Source of the DNA: Acidiphilium sp.
GTDB lineage: Bacteria; Pseudomonadota; Alphaproteobacteria; Acetobacterales; Acetobacteraceae
Length of the DNA stretch: 64,000 nt
Direction of reading: 5' to 3'
Assembly (NCBI GenBank): GCA_028688905.1
Contig: JAQTXH010000002.1
Location: 207,061 to 271,060, forward strand
In this document: positions 19,491 to 28,079 of the stretch, piece by piece
How positions within the stretch are numbered: position 1 is the stretch's first letter
Layout: every line of letters begins with the position of its first letter
Translations under genes and position numbers: made by a program
Notes under the pieces: model-generated
Databases searched by the model: none
Told to the model about the DNA's origin: nothing
Seen by the model: the letters and a program-made list of their open reading frames with translations, nothing else

Positions 19491-20273
19491 ATGCGTCAGA
19501 TGATCGCGGGGAACTGGAAAATGAATGGCTCGCTGAAGGGGCTTGCCAGTTATGCCGGGGCGCTCGCGCGGGGGGTCACCGGGGTCGATTTGCTGATCTG
19601 CCCACCGTTTCCGTTGATCGGCCCGCTGATCACGGCACTGGGCAGCACGCCGGTCATGGTTGGCGCGCAGGATTGCGCGGTGGAACGCGCCGGTGCTCAT
19701 ACTGGCGATGTTTCCGCCGAGCTTCTGGCCGAGATTGGCGCACGCTATGTCATTCTGGGCCATTCCGAGCGCCGTGCCGATCACGCGGAAACATCATCCC
19801 TGGTGCGCGACAAGGCGCGGGGTGCGATGGCAGCCGGGCTGGCCCCGATTATTTGTGTCGGCGAAACCCTGAGCCAGCGCGAGGCGGGCGAGGCGGAAAC
19901 CGTGGTGCGGGCGCAATTGGCGGGCAGCCTGCCGGAGGAATTCGCCCAGGTAGGCGCGTTGGGCCAAGCGGGCGCGTTGGGCCAAGCGGGCGCGTTGAGA
20001 TTGATCGCCTATGAGCCGGTCTGGGCGATCGGCACCGGCAAAACGCCCACCGAGGCGGATATTGCGGCGATGCACGCCACCATTCGCGCCGCCCTGCAAA
20101 AGCAACTCGGCGAGGCGGGAGCCACGATGCGCATTCTGTATGGAGGTTCGGTGAAACCCTCGAACGCCGGGGCGCTGTTACGCATACCCGAGGTCGGCGG
20201 CGCGCTGATCGGCGGGGCGAGTTTGCTGGCGGAGGATTTTCTGGTGATTGCGGCGGCGGCCGCACAGAAATAG
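19491..20273 (+). CDS. tpiA: Triosephosphate isomerase
   Basis: A 260-residue TIM barrel interconverting DHAP and glyceraldehyde-3-phosphate. NWKMNGS (catalytic Asn/Lys), YVILGHSERR (catalytic His), AYEPVWAIGTG (catalytic Glu and flexible loop) and ILYGGSVKPSNA are intact. The start has AGGGG 6 bp upstream. Two oddities: an 18-bp in-frame duplication gives GALGQAGALGQAGAL before the catalytic Glu strand, where family members usually have a short loop, and the last seven codons plus the stop lie in the first unit of a 26-bp tandem array, so the AAAAAQK tail is repeat-encoded. Confidence 0.97.
   Translation: MRQMIAGNWKMNGSLKGLASYAGALARGVTGVDLLICPPFPLIGPLITALGSTPVMVGAQDCAVERAGAHTGDVSAELLAEIGARYVILGHSERRADHAETSSLVRDKARGAMAAGLAPIICVGETLSQREAGEAETVVRAQLAGSLPEEFAQVGALGQAGALGQAGALRLIAYEPVWAIGTGKTPTEADIAAMHATIRAALQKQLGEAGATMRILYGGSVKPSNAGALLRIPEVGGALIGGASLLAEDFLVIAAAAAQK
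19953..19997 (+). repeat. 18-bp in-frame tandem duplication inside tpiA
   Basis: Two exact 18-bp units (19953-19970 and 19971-19988, each beginning GGCGCGTTGGGCC) are followed by a 9-bp partial third. They encode GALGQA twice then GAL, lengthening a loop just before the catalytic YEPVWAIGTG strand without breaking the frame. Confidence 0.95.
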
Positions 20274-20393
20274 AGGCGGCGGCGGCCGCACAGAAATAGA
20301 GGCGGCGGCGGCCGCACAGAAATAGAGGCGGCGGCGGCCGCACAGAAATAGAGGCGGCGGCGGCCGCACAGAAATAGAGGCGGCGGCGGCCGC
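20250..20393. repeat. 26-bp tandem array, 5.5 copies, overlapping the tpiA stop
   Basis: Five identical 26-bp units start at 20250, 20276, 20302, 20328 and 20354, followed by a 14-bp partial unit. Each contains GCGGCCGC and ends CACAGAAATAGAG. The tpiA TAG lies in unit 1, so copy number changes downstream do not alter the protein. There are no spacers, so it is not a CRISPR array. It fills most of the gap between tpiA and the convergent CoA-transferase gene. Confidence 0.97.
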
Positions 20394-20412
20394 GGAGTTA
20401 TAATTGCGGCGG

Positions 20413-21606
20413 TTATAGCGGGGTGCCGACCGCACCCTGGGCGATCAATTCATCGATCTCGGTCTCCGAAAAGCCCAGCTCCGCCAGAACATCCCGGCTG
20501 TCGGCCCCGGCGGCCGGCACATCGCGCCGCACCGCAACCCGCTCGCCGCCCATGCTGATCGGCAGGCAAGGCAGGTTGGCGGATCGCCCGTCCGGCAGAC
20601 TCGTCGCGACAAGGCCGCCCGAGTTCTGCAAATGCCGGTCCCCGAACAGATCGGCCGGTCGCGCGATCGGCGCGAAGGGCAGACCCAGGCGCTCGCACCG
20701 CGCGGTCAGTTCGGCTTCGGTCAGTCGCGCGAAGGCGGCGGCGATCAGCGGCAGGGTGCGTGGCCGCGCTTCCCGCCGCGCCGTCTGGGTGGCGAGCGAC
20801 GGATCGGCCGCGAGATCGGTCAGCCCGAATTCGGCGCATAGCGTCTGCCACTGGGTATCGGTCACCACGCCGATGAACATTTTACGGCCATCGGCGGTGT
20901 CGAAACTGTCATAGACCGGCCACGCCACGTCGCGCGTACTCATCGGCAGTGGCTCGGTGCCGGTGATCGCCGCTTGCGCCATGTGCTGGGACATCAGCAT
21001 CGCGACACTTTCGAACAGACCTGCTTGCACCAGTTGCCCCTTGCCGGTCCGCTCGCGCTCGACCAGTGCCGCCAGAATGGCCACCGCGCCATAAGTGCCG
21101 CCCATGATGTCGATCACCGAAGCTCCGGCCCGCAAGGGCTGGCCGACCGGCCCAGTCATATAGGCCAGCCCGCCCATCATTTGCACGACCTCGTCGAGCG
21201 CTGTGCGACGCTCATAAGGTCCCGGCAGGAACCCCTTCAGCGAACAATAAATCAGCCGCGGATTTGCCGCCGCGCAATCCGCATAGCCCAACCCCAGTTT
21301 GTCGAGCGCGCCGGGGCGGAAATTTTCGATCAGCACATCCGCCCGTGCGATCAACCGCCGTGAGACCTCCCGCCCCTCTGCCGATTTGAGGTTGAGCATG
21401 ACGCTGCGCTTGTTGCGGCTGGTCATGGTGAAAAACCCGATGCCCGACCCGGTCAACCGGCGGGTGTTGTCGCCCCCCGGCGTCGGTTCGATTTTCACCA
21501 CATCGGCACCGAGATCGGCCAGGATCAATCCAGTGGTGGGTCCCATGACCATATGCGCGAATTCCACCACGCGCAGCCCCGTCAGCGCTTTCACGCCGGC
21601 GCTCAT
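20413..21606 (-). CDS. CaiB/BaiF family CoA-transferase (family III)
   Basis: A 397-residue class III CoA-transferase, which moves CoA between carboxylic acids. The family N-terminus LTGLRVVEFAHMVMGPTTG, LADLGADVVKIEPTPGGD, the NKRSVMLNLKS segment, and DVLIENFRPGALDKLGLGY are present. The end overlaps the next gene start by 4 bp (ATGA), so it forms an operon with a lyase of the HMG-CoA type. The pair suggests degradation of a branched dicarboxylic or leucine-derived acid through its CoA thioester, but the acid cannot be deduced. Confidence 0.9.
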   Translation of the reverse strand: MSAGVKALTGLRVVEFAHMVMGPTTGLILADLGADVVKIEPTPGGDNTRRLTGSGIGFFTMTSRNKRSVMLNLKSAEGREVSRRLIARADVLIENFRPGALDKLGLGYADCAAANPRLIYCSLKGFLPGPYERRTALDEVVQMMGGLAYMTGPVGQPLRAGASVIDIMGGTYGAVAILAALVERERTGKGQLVQAGLFESVAMLMSQHMAQAAITGTEPLPMSTRDVAWPVYDSFDTADGRKMFIGVVTDTQWQTLCAEFGLTDLAADPSLATQTARREARPRTLPLIAAAFARLTEAELTARCERLGLPFAPIARPADLFGDRHLQNSGGLVATSLPDGRSANLPCLPISMGGERVAVRRDVPAAGADSRDVLAELGFSETEIDELIAQGAVGTPL

Positions 21607-22523
21607 ATGGCTTGCTGGAATGTCCGGGGAATTCCTGCTTTAGCCAACTGCCCATGCATAGCCTCGTGCGGTAACCCCTCGTGCAGCAGCGCGCGTGCCG
21701 CCATCAGCCCGCCGAGATCGACCCCAGTGGAAAACCCCATGCTCTCCAGCATGAACACGAGGTCTTCGGTGACGATATTGCCCGAAGCCCCCGGCGCGAA
21801 CGGGCAGCCACCCAACCCGGCCAGCGCCGAATCGAAGTCCCTGATGCCGGCTTCCAGCCCGGCCAACGCGTTGGCGAGGCCGAGGCCCATGGTGTCGTGC
21901 AAATGCAACCCCACCAGTGCGGGGCCAATTTCGGCCCGTACCGCTCGCACCACCGATTTGATCTGCGCGGGATTGGCGTAGCCCACGGTGTCCGCCAGCC
22001 CGATCTGTGACACGCCGGCTTCGGCCAGGGCCGCGGCGATCCGCACCACGTCGTGCTCCGCCACCACCCCATCGATCGAGCAGCCGAACGCGGTGGAACA
22101 CGCCACCTCAAGCTCGGTACCCGGCGCGTTGTCGCGCATCCACTCCACGATGACGGAAACCACCGTTACCTGCTCGTCCGGCGAACGGTTCAAATTCGCC
22201 CGTGAATGTCCCTCGCTCACCGAAACGGGTACGCTGACCCGATGCGCCCCCGCCGCGACCGCCGCTTGCGCCCCCCGCAAATTCGGAGCCAGCGCCACCA
22301 CCGTCAGGCCCGGAATTGTGCGCGTGAACCGCACCACCGCATCGGTATCCGCCATTTGCGGGATGAGTCTGGCGGGCACGAAGCTTCCTACCTCGATCTC
22401 GCGCAACCCCGCCGCGGCCAGGCCTGCGATCCAGGCACATTTCGCCTCGGTGGTCATGATGGATTTGGCCATCTGCAACCCGTCGCGCGGGCCGACTTCG
22501 CAGATTGTGACGTATTCTTTCAT
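21603..22523 (-). CDS. Hydroxymethylglutaryl-CoA lyase-like protein
   Basis: A 306-residue TIM-barrel lyase of the HMGL/DRE family. The N-terminal CEVGPRDGLQ holds the metal-binding Asp and catalytic Arg, LADTVGYANP and the VGLHLHDTMGLG segment supply His ligands, and the GGCPFAPGASGN loop carries the catalytic-type Cys. It cleaves 3-hydroxy-3-methylglutaryl-CoA or a similar branched hydroxyacyl-CoA. The last codons couple to the CoA-transferase gene. Citramalyl-CoA-type substrates are an alternative given that partner. Confidence 0.9.
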   Translation of the reverse strand: MKEYVTICEVGPRDGLQMAKSIMTTEAKCAWIAGLAAAGLREIEVGSFVPARLIPQMADTDAVVRFTRTIPGLTVVALAPNLRGAQAAVAAGAHRVSVPVSVSEGHSRANLNRSPDEQVTVVSVIVEWMRDNAPGTELEVACSTAFGCSIDGVVAEHDVVRIAAALAEAGVSQIGLADTVGYANPAQIKSVVRAVRAEIGPALVGLHLHDTMGLGLANALAGLEAGIRDFDSALAGLGGCPFAPGASGNIVTEDLVFMLESMGFSTGVDLGGLMAARALLHEGLPHEAMHGQLAKAGIPRTFQQAI

Positions 22524-22532
22524 GCCGGCAAT

Positions 22533-22558
22533 TTGCCCCTTCCCGAAGGAAGGGGCAA
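22533..22558. terminator. GC-rich hairpin between receptor and lyase genes
   Basis: Perfect 11-bp arms (TTGCCCCTTCC / GGAAGGGGCAA) with a CGAA loop, just upstream of the lyase start on the minus strand. There is no long T-tract. It could terminate transcription coming from the receptor gene or be a structured leader. Confidence 0.5.
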
Positions 22559-22583
22559 GGCAAGGTCGTCTTTCTTGGGAGCC

Positions 22584-22603
22584 GTCTTTGTTGGAAAAAA
22601 GAC
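22584..22603. repeat. Diverged copy of the A/T hairpin family
   Basis: Arms GTCTTT and AAAGAC sit directly after the stop codon of the TonB-dependent receptor gene. Read on the minus strand, the flank GGCTCCC and the T6 run match the family layout seen at 10075 and 38246. It probably serves as the receptor gene terminator. Confidence 0.5.
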
Positions 22604-22607
22604 CTTT

Positions 22608-24938
22608 TTAGAATTTGACCGTCACGGTGCCGTAGAATGCCCTCGGCGCGCCGGGGTTGGCGATGGCGTATCCGCCCGTCGGGGTATTGAAGTAGCCCCC
22701 GGCCGAGATGTATTCGGTGGCGTTATACTTGCGACCCAGCAGATTCGTCGCATAGAAACTGACATCGACTTCGCCCAGATGCGAGATATATTGGTTGAAG
22801 TACGACGTCTTGACCGTAATCGACGCATTCAACAAATTATACGGCACGATCGCGGTATGAGTCGGCGCACCGATCGCGTTATTGAACAAATACCGCTTAC
22901 CGACATACTGGTCCCAGATATTGGCCGCCACCAGGTTGGAGCCGAGAAACGTCTGATACCGCACGCCGATATTTGCGGTATCGCGCGGTGAGGCCGGGTC
23001 CGGCAGGTTATGGTACACGGCACCCGATGATGAAGTGTAGGTGATGTAACGTGCGTCCAGATATCCCAGATTGGCGAATGCCATCCAGTTGAAGTTGAAA
23101 TTCGCCCTGAACGAAGCGTTCACTCCCTGCAACCGTCCCGAACCGAAGCCGAACGTGGTCTGTGTCGGGTTGTTGGGGTTGGCGATCGGGACGGTCTCAT
23201 CCTCCAGATCGTCGCGGAAGTAATTGATGTCCGCCGACGCGTCCTGCAACCTGAACAGACCTTCCTGGTTCATCCGGACGCCGATCTCGTAATCGGTGCT
23301 CTTCACCGGCTTCAGCGCGGGCAGATTGGTCTGAGTATTGGCGAAATTGCCCCCCGTCGGGTTCTGATAGGTCACCGCGAAATTGCCGTACAGCGTCGCC
23401 CAGGGCAGCACGTCGTAGCTCGCGCCAAGCGAAGGCTGAACCCGGTTGAAATCCTTCGATTGATCCGGGTAGGTGTTGTATCCGGTCCCTGGCAGATTGA
23501 TCGCCGCAAGTGCCGCCTGATTGACATAGCGGGTCTCGTAATTGACCAGTTGCGCGCCGGGCACGATGCGCAAACCAGGGATCGGTTCGATCTTGTCCTG
23601 CACAAACGCAGCCAAGTATAGATTGTTATAGACATCGCGGGTGATCGAAGCCGGATTTTGCCGAGTCGTGCCCAGATTGGTGTTGTAACCATCATAGATA
23701 TCGTGGGTATGCGAATTGATCACATACGCCCCATAGCTCAACGTGTTGTATTTCAATTTCGTATCGAAATACAATTTGTCACCGATCGTATCCGAGTAGG
23801 GTGCGTAATATTCGGTATCTTGCGGCGTCTTGCCAATGAACCCATAGTTCAGCCGATAATGGATGACCTGCCCATGCCGGTACCAGAACAGATTATGCAA
23901 CGTGGTATTATCGGTTATCTTCTTTGTCAGCTTGGTATAGCCAATGTAATCGATAATCTGATTTTCCTTGAACCAGACATTATTCGGCAAATCCGAATAG
24001 AACCCCGATGTCTTCTGGCTATACAGCGGCGCATCGGCATTCAACCCACCCAGCATGATCCCGGCCTGCGGATCGACCGGGATCTGGTTCGGCCGGAACT
24101 CGCGGTTGTGAATGTAATAGCCACCCAGGCTGATATGGCCGCCCTCGAACTGCTTGGTGAGCTTGAAATAAACTTGATCGTTGCGCGCCGGCCAGTCGTA
24201 GGGCCCCTGGCGGAAGGTGTGGTTGAACGCGTGGTTATACCCGATCACCCCTTCCCAGCCATCGTGCAGGCCGGTCTGGAACACGCCACTGAATACCTGG
24301 CTGTCGAAACTGCCGTAGGATGCGGATACCGTGGCCGAAGGCGTCGCATTCGGCTGCACCGGAATGAAATTCACCGTCCCGCCCAGGCTGTCGTACCACC
24401 GGTCGCGCGGGTTGCCCGGCCCGTAAATCAGATTGACCCCACCCAGCAGCGCGCCGAACGGGATTTGCACCGAGTGAAAGCCGGTGCCTTGGATCAAGCT
24501 GTTCAGCGGCACGCCATCGAACAGATTGGTGATGCCGTTGGTCTCGATATCGCCCGGCACAGAATTGAACCCCACCTTGACCCCGCGAATCGAAATCGTC
24601 GATCGGGCGGTGCCGGCGTTCGATGAATACCCCGAGATCACCACACCGGGGGCGGTCGAAATGGCCTGAGTGCCCGAGGCGATCGGCGCTTCCAGATTGA
24701 TCATATCTTTGGTGATCACCGTGACCGACTGCGCCTGATGCTTGATCGTTTTGCGGGTCAGCACCTGATCGGCAAAATTGCCCGGTACGGTCGCCGCCCC
24801 GCTTGCCGAAACCGTTCCCGCATTCACCGCCTGCGCCCGTGCCGCCCCCATCAGTGCCGGCAGGCTGACCGCCCCCAGCAAAACGATCCGCAATTGCCGT
24901 CGCACGGCGCGCCGGCCGGTCTGCTTTAGTTTCATCAT
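22608..24938 (-). CDS. TonB-dependent outer membrane receptor
   Basis: A 776-residue protein with a long Arg-rich signal peptide (~40 residues ending AARAQA), a plug domain (~60-200; SVTVITKDMINLEAP, STISIRGVKVGFNS) and a beta-barrel ending in a strand with terminal Phe (FYGTVTVKF), as required for outer membrane assembly. A short basic segment (ADQVLTRKTIKHQAQS) lies where a TonB box is expected. It imports siderophores or other scarce ligands by TonB energy. The start is placed at MMKLKQT, with AGGGG 5 bp upstream. No Fur box, TonB/ExbBD or inner-membrane transporter lies nearby, so the ligand is unknown. Confidence 0.92.
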   Translation of the reverse strand: MMKLKQTGRRAVRRQLRIVLLGAVSLPALMGAARAQAVNAGTVSASGAATVPGNFADQVLTRKTIKHQAQSVTVITKDMINLEAPIASGTQAISTAPGVVISGYSSNAGTARSTISIRGVKVGFNSVPGDIETNGITNLFDGVPLNSLIQGTGFHSVQIPFGALLGGVNLIYGPGNPRDRWYDSLGGTVNFIPVQPNATPSATVSASYGSFDSQVFSGVFQTGLHDGWEGVIGYNHAFNHTFRQGPYDWPARNDQVYFKLTKQFEGGHISLGGYYIHNREFRPNQIPVDPQAGIMLGGLNADAPLYSQKTSGFYSDLPNNVWFKENQIIDYIGYTKLTKKITDNTTLHNLFWYRHGQVIHYRLNYGFIGKTPQDTEYYAPYSDTIGDKLYFDTKLKYNTLSYGAYVINSHTHDIYDGYNTNLGTTRQNPASITRDVYNNLYLAAFVQDKIEPIPGLRIVPGAQLVNYETRYVNQAALAAINLPGTGYNTYPDQSKDFNRVQPSLGASYDVLPWATLYGNFAVTYQNPTGGNFANTQTNLPALKPVKSTDYEIGVRMNQEGLFRLQDASADINYFRDDLEDETVPIANPNNPTQTTFGFGSGRLQGVNASFRANFNFNWMAFANLGYLDARYITYTSSSGAVYHNLPDPASPRDTANIGVRYQTFLGSNLVAANIWDQYVGKRYLFNNAIGAPTHTAIVPYNLLNASITVKTSYFNQYISHLGEVDVSFYATNLLGRKYNATEYISAGGYFNTPTGGYAIANPGAPRAFYGTVTVKF

Positions 24939-25008
24939 CCCCTGTCTCTCGTGTCCCAGATGTAATTGCCCCGTAACGGCGGGCAGATCGGGAGGGGGGA
25001 TAACCGGA

Positions 25009-25022
25009 ACGTTCACGAACGT
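25009..25022. promoter_or_regulatory. Inverted repeat upstream of the TonB receptor gene
   Basis: The arms ACGTTC and GAACGT, separated by AC, form a perfect inverted repeat ~70 bp upstream of the receptor start, in the region it shares divergently with hisG. The spacing fits a dimeric repressor operator. No matching regulator is in the window. Confidence 0.35.
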
Positions 25023-25151
25023 GTGTGAAGCTTGCGGGACGTTGTCGAGACTGTTTCATGACAGGGGGCGGAAACCGCGGCGGTTTCCCGGCCCCGCCGC
25101 CACCGGTCTGGGGTTTGGCACCGCGCACGCACGATGCTACAGCGCCGCATC

Positions 25152-25850
25152 ATGACCGCTGTCACCCCCAACATACTTGCCCCGGATGCGATCAGCAGCG
25201 CCCTGGTCCTGGCTCTGCCCAAGGGCCGCATCCTGGCGGAGTGTGCGCCGCTGCTGGCTCGCGCCGGCATTGCCCCCGAAGCCGAATACGCCGATGAGGA
25301 CAGCCGCCGCCTGCGGTTTCATACCTCGTCACCGGAGCTTGACGTCATCCGCGTCCGCAGCTTCGATGTCGCCACGTTCGTCGCCTTCGGGGGGGCGGAT
25401 ATCGGCATTTGCGGCGGCGACGTGCTGATGGAGTTCGACTATCCCGAAATCTACGCTCCGCTCGACCTTGGCATCGGCAAGTGCCGTATCGCGGTCGCCG
25501 AACCGGCCGATGCGGCGGGACGCACCGATTTTTCGCGCCTGTCACGGGTGCGGGTGGCCAGCAAATATCCCAACACCACCCGCCGCCACTTCGCCGCGCG
25601 TGGGGTTCAGGCGGAAATCGTGGCGCTGAACGGCGCGATGGAACTGGCACCCGGACTTGGTCTGTCGCGTCTGATCGTCGATCTGGTGCAGACCGGCTCC
25701 ACTTTGGCCGCGAATGGTCTGGTCGAAACCGAAGTGATCGCCCATGTCACGTCGCGCCTGATCGTCAACCGCACAGCGCTCAAAACCCGCCCGGAAGCGA
25801 TTTCGACATGGATCGCCCGATTCCGCGCTGCCCTCGAAGCCGCAGTATGA
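25152..25850 (+). CDS. hisG: ATP phosphoribosyltransferase catalytic subunit (short form)
   Basis: A 232-residue first enzyme of histidine synthesis, joining ATP and PRPP. LALPKGRILAECAPLL, FGGADIGICGGDVL, RVASKYPNTTRRHF and the PRPP-binding LIVDLVQTGSTLAANGL are present. It lacks the ~80-residue C-terminal regulatory domain of long HisG, so by family knowledge it should work with a HisZ subunit, not found here. The start at MTAVTPN is preferred; an ATG at 25134 is possible and neither has a strong ribosome site. Its stop overlaps the hisD start by 4 bp. Confidence 0.95.
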   Translation: MTAVTPNILAPDAISSALVLALPKGRILAECAPLLARAGIAPEAEYADEDSRRLRFHTSSPELDVIRVRSFDVATFVAFGGADIGICGGDVLMEFDYPEIYAPLDLGIGKCRIAVAEPADAAGRTDFSRLSRVRVASKYPNTTRRHFAARGVQAEIVALNGAMELAPGLGLSRLIVDLVQTGSTLAANGLVETEVIAHVTSRLIVNRTALKTRPEAISTWIARFRAALEAAV

Positions 25851-27133
25851 TCCATCGCCTCACCACGGCCGATTCCGGGTTCGACGCGAAGCTCGCCGCG
25901 ATCATCGCGGATCGCGCGACCGCGACCGACGTCAGCGCCCCGGTCGCCGCGATCATCGCCCGCGTCCGCGCCGAGGGCGATGCGGCGCTGGTCGCCCTGA
26001 CCAGACAGTTCGATCGGTTCCCGATCACCCAAGACATACTCAAAGTGAGTATAAATGAGATCGACGCTGCCGCTGCCACGATCCCGGACGATCAACGCTA
26101 CGCGATCGACCTTGCTGCCACCAGAATCGAAGCGTTCCATCGCGCGCAATTGCCGGCGGACATCAGCTTCACCGATGAAGTGGGGGCCACGCTCGGGCTG
26201 CGCTGGGGGCCGCTCGATGCGGTTGGAATTTACGTGCCGGGCGGTAAGGCGTCCTACCCGTCATCGGTGCTGATGAACGCGATTCCGGCGCGGGTTGCCG
26301 GGGTTGGCCGCATTGCCATGGTGGTGCCGACGCCCGATGGGATGATGAACGATCTGGTCCTCGCCGCCGCCCGCCGCGCCGGGGTGACCGAGATTTACCG
26401 GATCGGCGGGGCGCAGGCGGTGGCGGCGCTGGCCTATGGCACCGCGACGATCGCCCCGGTCGATCGGATCGTCGGGCCGGGCAACGCCTATGTCGCGGAG
26501 GCCAAGCGCCAGGTGTTCGGCCGGGTTGGAATCGATAGTATCGCCGGTCCGTCCGAGGTGCTGATCATCGCCGATGCGGACAATAACGCTTACCATATCG
26601 CGCTCGATCTGATCGCCCAGGCCGAACACGCCGAGGATAGCCAGCCGATCCTGGTGACCGATGATGCCGAACTGGCCGATGCCGTCGCCACCGCCATCAC
26701 CGGCGCGTTGAAAACCTTGCCCCGCGCCGCCATTGCCGCCGCGTCGCTGGCGGCGCATGGCGCGATCATTCTGGTGCGCGATCTCGACGAGGCGGTGGCG
26801 CTGACCAACCGTGTGGCCCCGGAGCATCTGCAAATCATGACCGCCGCGCCGCAGGCAGTGTTGGATTGCATTCGCCATGCCGGCTCGGTTTTCCTCGGTC
26901 CCCATGCTCCGACCGCGATCGGGGACTATGTCGCGGGTCCGAACCATGTGCTGCCGACTGCCGGGACGGCGCGGTTTTCATCGGGGTTGTCGGTCTTCGA
27001 TTTTCTCAAGCGCACCAGCATCGTTTCGCTCGATCACCCGGCGCTGGTGGCGATCGGCCGATCCGCCATCATCCTCGCCGAAGCCGAAAACCTTGGTGCG
27101 CACGCCCGTTCAATCGCCGCCAGAATCAATTAA
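25847..27133 (+). CDS. hisD: Histidinol dehydrogenase
   Basis: A 428-residue zinc enzyme catalysing the last two oxidations, histidinol to histidine. The NAD-binding and signature stretch RIGGAQAVAALAYGTATI, IVGPGNAYVAEAKRQVFG, the GPSEVLIIADADNNA segment and DLIAQAEHAEDSQPILVT carry the conserved Gln/His ligand and catalytic residues. The true start is the ATG that overlaps the hisG stop (ATGA); longer upstream reading runs through hisG in another frame. Confidence 0.97.
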   Translation: MIHRLTTADSGFDAKLAAIIADRATATDVSAPVAAIIARVRAEGDAALVALTRQFDRFPITQDILKVSINEIDAAAATIPDDQRYAIDLAATRIEAFHRAQLPADISFTDEVGATLGLRWGPLDAVGIYVPGGKASYPSSVLMNAIPARVAGVGRIAMVVPTPDGMMNDLVLAAARRAGVTEIYRIGGAQAVAALAYGTATIAPVDRIVGPGNAYVAEAKRQVFGRVGIDSIAGPSEVLIIADADNNAYHIALDLIAQAEHAEDSQPILVTDDAELADAVATAITGALKTLPRAAIAAASLAAHGAIILVRDLDEAVALTNRVAPEHLQIMTAAPQAVLDCIRHAGSVFLGPHAPTAIGDYVAGPNHVLPTAGTARFSSGLSVFDFLKRTSIVSLDHPALVAIGRSAIILAEAENLGAHARSIAARIN

Positions 27134-27174
27134 AAATTTTTGGCTTCGTCTTTACAAAAAAGAACCGCTTGCCT
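27132..27174 (+). repeat. A/T hairpin family copy after hisD
   Basis: Begins within the hisD stop codon: AAAAATTTTTGG, then GTCTTTACAAAAAAGAAC and the tail CGCTTGCCT. This is the same order of parts as at 10075 and 38246 with a weaker left arm. It probably terminates the hisGD transcript. Confidence 0.65.
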
Positions 27175-27254
27175 GCCCTGCCCGGAAAACCTTGACCTCA
27201 GATCGCTCACGGCTCATGTGAGGCCCGCACGTAATGACTTTAAATCGAGGATAG

Positions 27255-27473
27255 ATGTCGAAAGAAGACATGATCGAGTTCAGCGGCACGGTTGCTGAAC
27301 TGCTGCCCAATGCCATGTTCCGCGTCAAGCTGGACAATGAACACACGATTCTGGCGCATACCAGCGGCAAGATGCGCAAAAACCGCATCCGCGTTCTCGC
27401 GGGTGATCGGGTGAACGTGGAAATGACCCCCTACGATTTGACCAAGGGCCGGATCACGTTTCGATTCAAGTAA
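27255..27473 (+). CDS. infA: Translation initiation factor IF-1
   Basis: A 72-residue S1/OB-fold protein that binds the ribosomal A site during initiation. Full family length, from [19 protein letters not shown] to the C-terminal [11 protein letters not shown]. It starts after an AGGATAG ribosome site. Its last codons (RFK and stop) are the first unit of an 18-bp triplication that continues to 27515. Confidence 0.98.
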   Translation: MSKEDMIEFSGTVAELLPNAMFRVKLDNEHTILAHTSGKMRKNRIRVLAGDRVNVEMTPYDLTKGRITFRFK

Positions 27474-27515
27474 GTGGGTCGCTTCAAGTAAGTGGGCCGA
27501 TTCAAATAAAGCTGG
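27462..27515 (+). repeat. 18-bp imperfect triplication of the infA 3' end
   Basis: Three 18-bp units (27462, 27480, 27498) share a CGnTTCAArTAA core. Each contains the infA-frame codons for RFK or equivalent and a TAA stop. Units 1 and 2 differ at two positions; unit 3 is more diverged. The array lies exactly where the maf start codon should be. Confidence 0.9.
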
Positions 27516-28069
27516 TCCTGGCATCGTCGAGTCCACGCCGGCTTGATTTGTTGCGCCAGATCGGCATCGTGCCGGACCAGGTATTCAGCCCCGAGGTGGA
27601 CGAAACGCCGTGGCGCGATGAGTCCCCGCGCCATCTTGCCACGCGCCTGGCGCAAGCGAAACTCGATGCCGCTCCGGATCGCGATTGTTTCACCATGGCG
27701 GCGGACACCGTGGTCGGCCTCGGCAACCGCATCCTGGCGAAAACTGAGACCGTAGACGAAGCCCGGCGCTGCCTGGGTTTGCTCGCGGGCCGCCGCCATA
27801 AGGTCTATTCCGCCGTTGCCGTCCGCTCACCTGATGGGAGCTGCGTGATACGCAATGTCGCGACCGTGGTCGGCTTCGCCCGGCTCGAACCCGGCGCGGT
27901 CGATGACTACATTGCCAGTGGCGAATGGCAGGGCAAGGCGGGCGGTTACGCGATCCAGGGCCGTGCCGCCGCGTTCGTCGATTTTCTGGCCGGGTCCTAT
28001 TCCGGCGTGGTGGGGCTGCCATTGCACGAGACCCTGAATTTGCTGCGCGGCCTCGGCTGGCGGGCATGA
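27500..28069 (+). CDS. maf: Maf family nucleotide pyrophosphatase, start codon unclear
   Basis: A ~190-residue Maf/YhdE-type nucleoside triphosphate pyrophosphatase that removes non-canonical nucleotides. The essential N-terminal loop LVLASSSPRRLDLL is in frame, followed by DTVVGLGNRILAK, AGRRHKVYSAVAV and GKAGGYAIQGRAA. The nearest ATG/GTG/TTG is a TTG at 27548, which would remove the SSSPRR loop. Upstream, the frame is open to 27407 but contains only ATT, ATA or CTG as near-start codons. The ATT at 27500 gives the normal family N-terminus and is used here as a provisional start. The position lies in the third unit of the 18-bp triplication. Confidence 0.8.
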   Translation: MQIKLVLASSSPRRLDLLRQIGIVPDQVFSPEVDETPWRDESPRHLATRLAQAKLDAAPDRDCFTMAADTVVGLGNRILAKTETVDEARRCLGLLAGRRHKVYSAVAVRSPDGSCVIRNVATVVGFARLEPGAVDDYIASGEWQGKAGGYAIQGRAAAFVDFLAGSYSGVVGLPLHETLNLLRGLGWRA

Positions 28070-28079
28070 AGGCTTTGCG

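Noticed and set aside
20250-20393. CRISPR array
   Set aside because: The units are contiguous 26-bp repeats without spacers and there are no cas genes.
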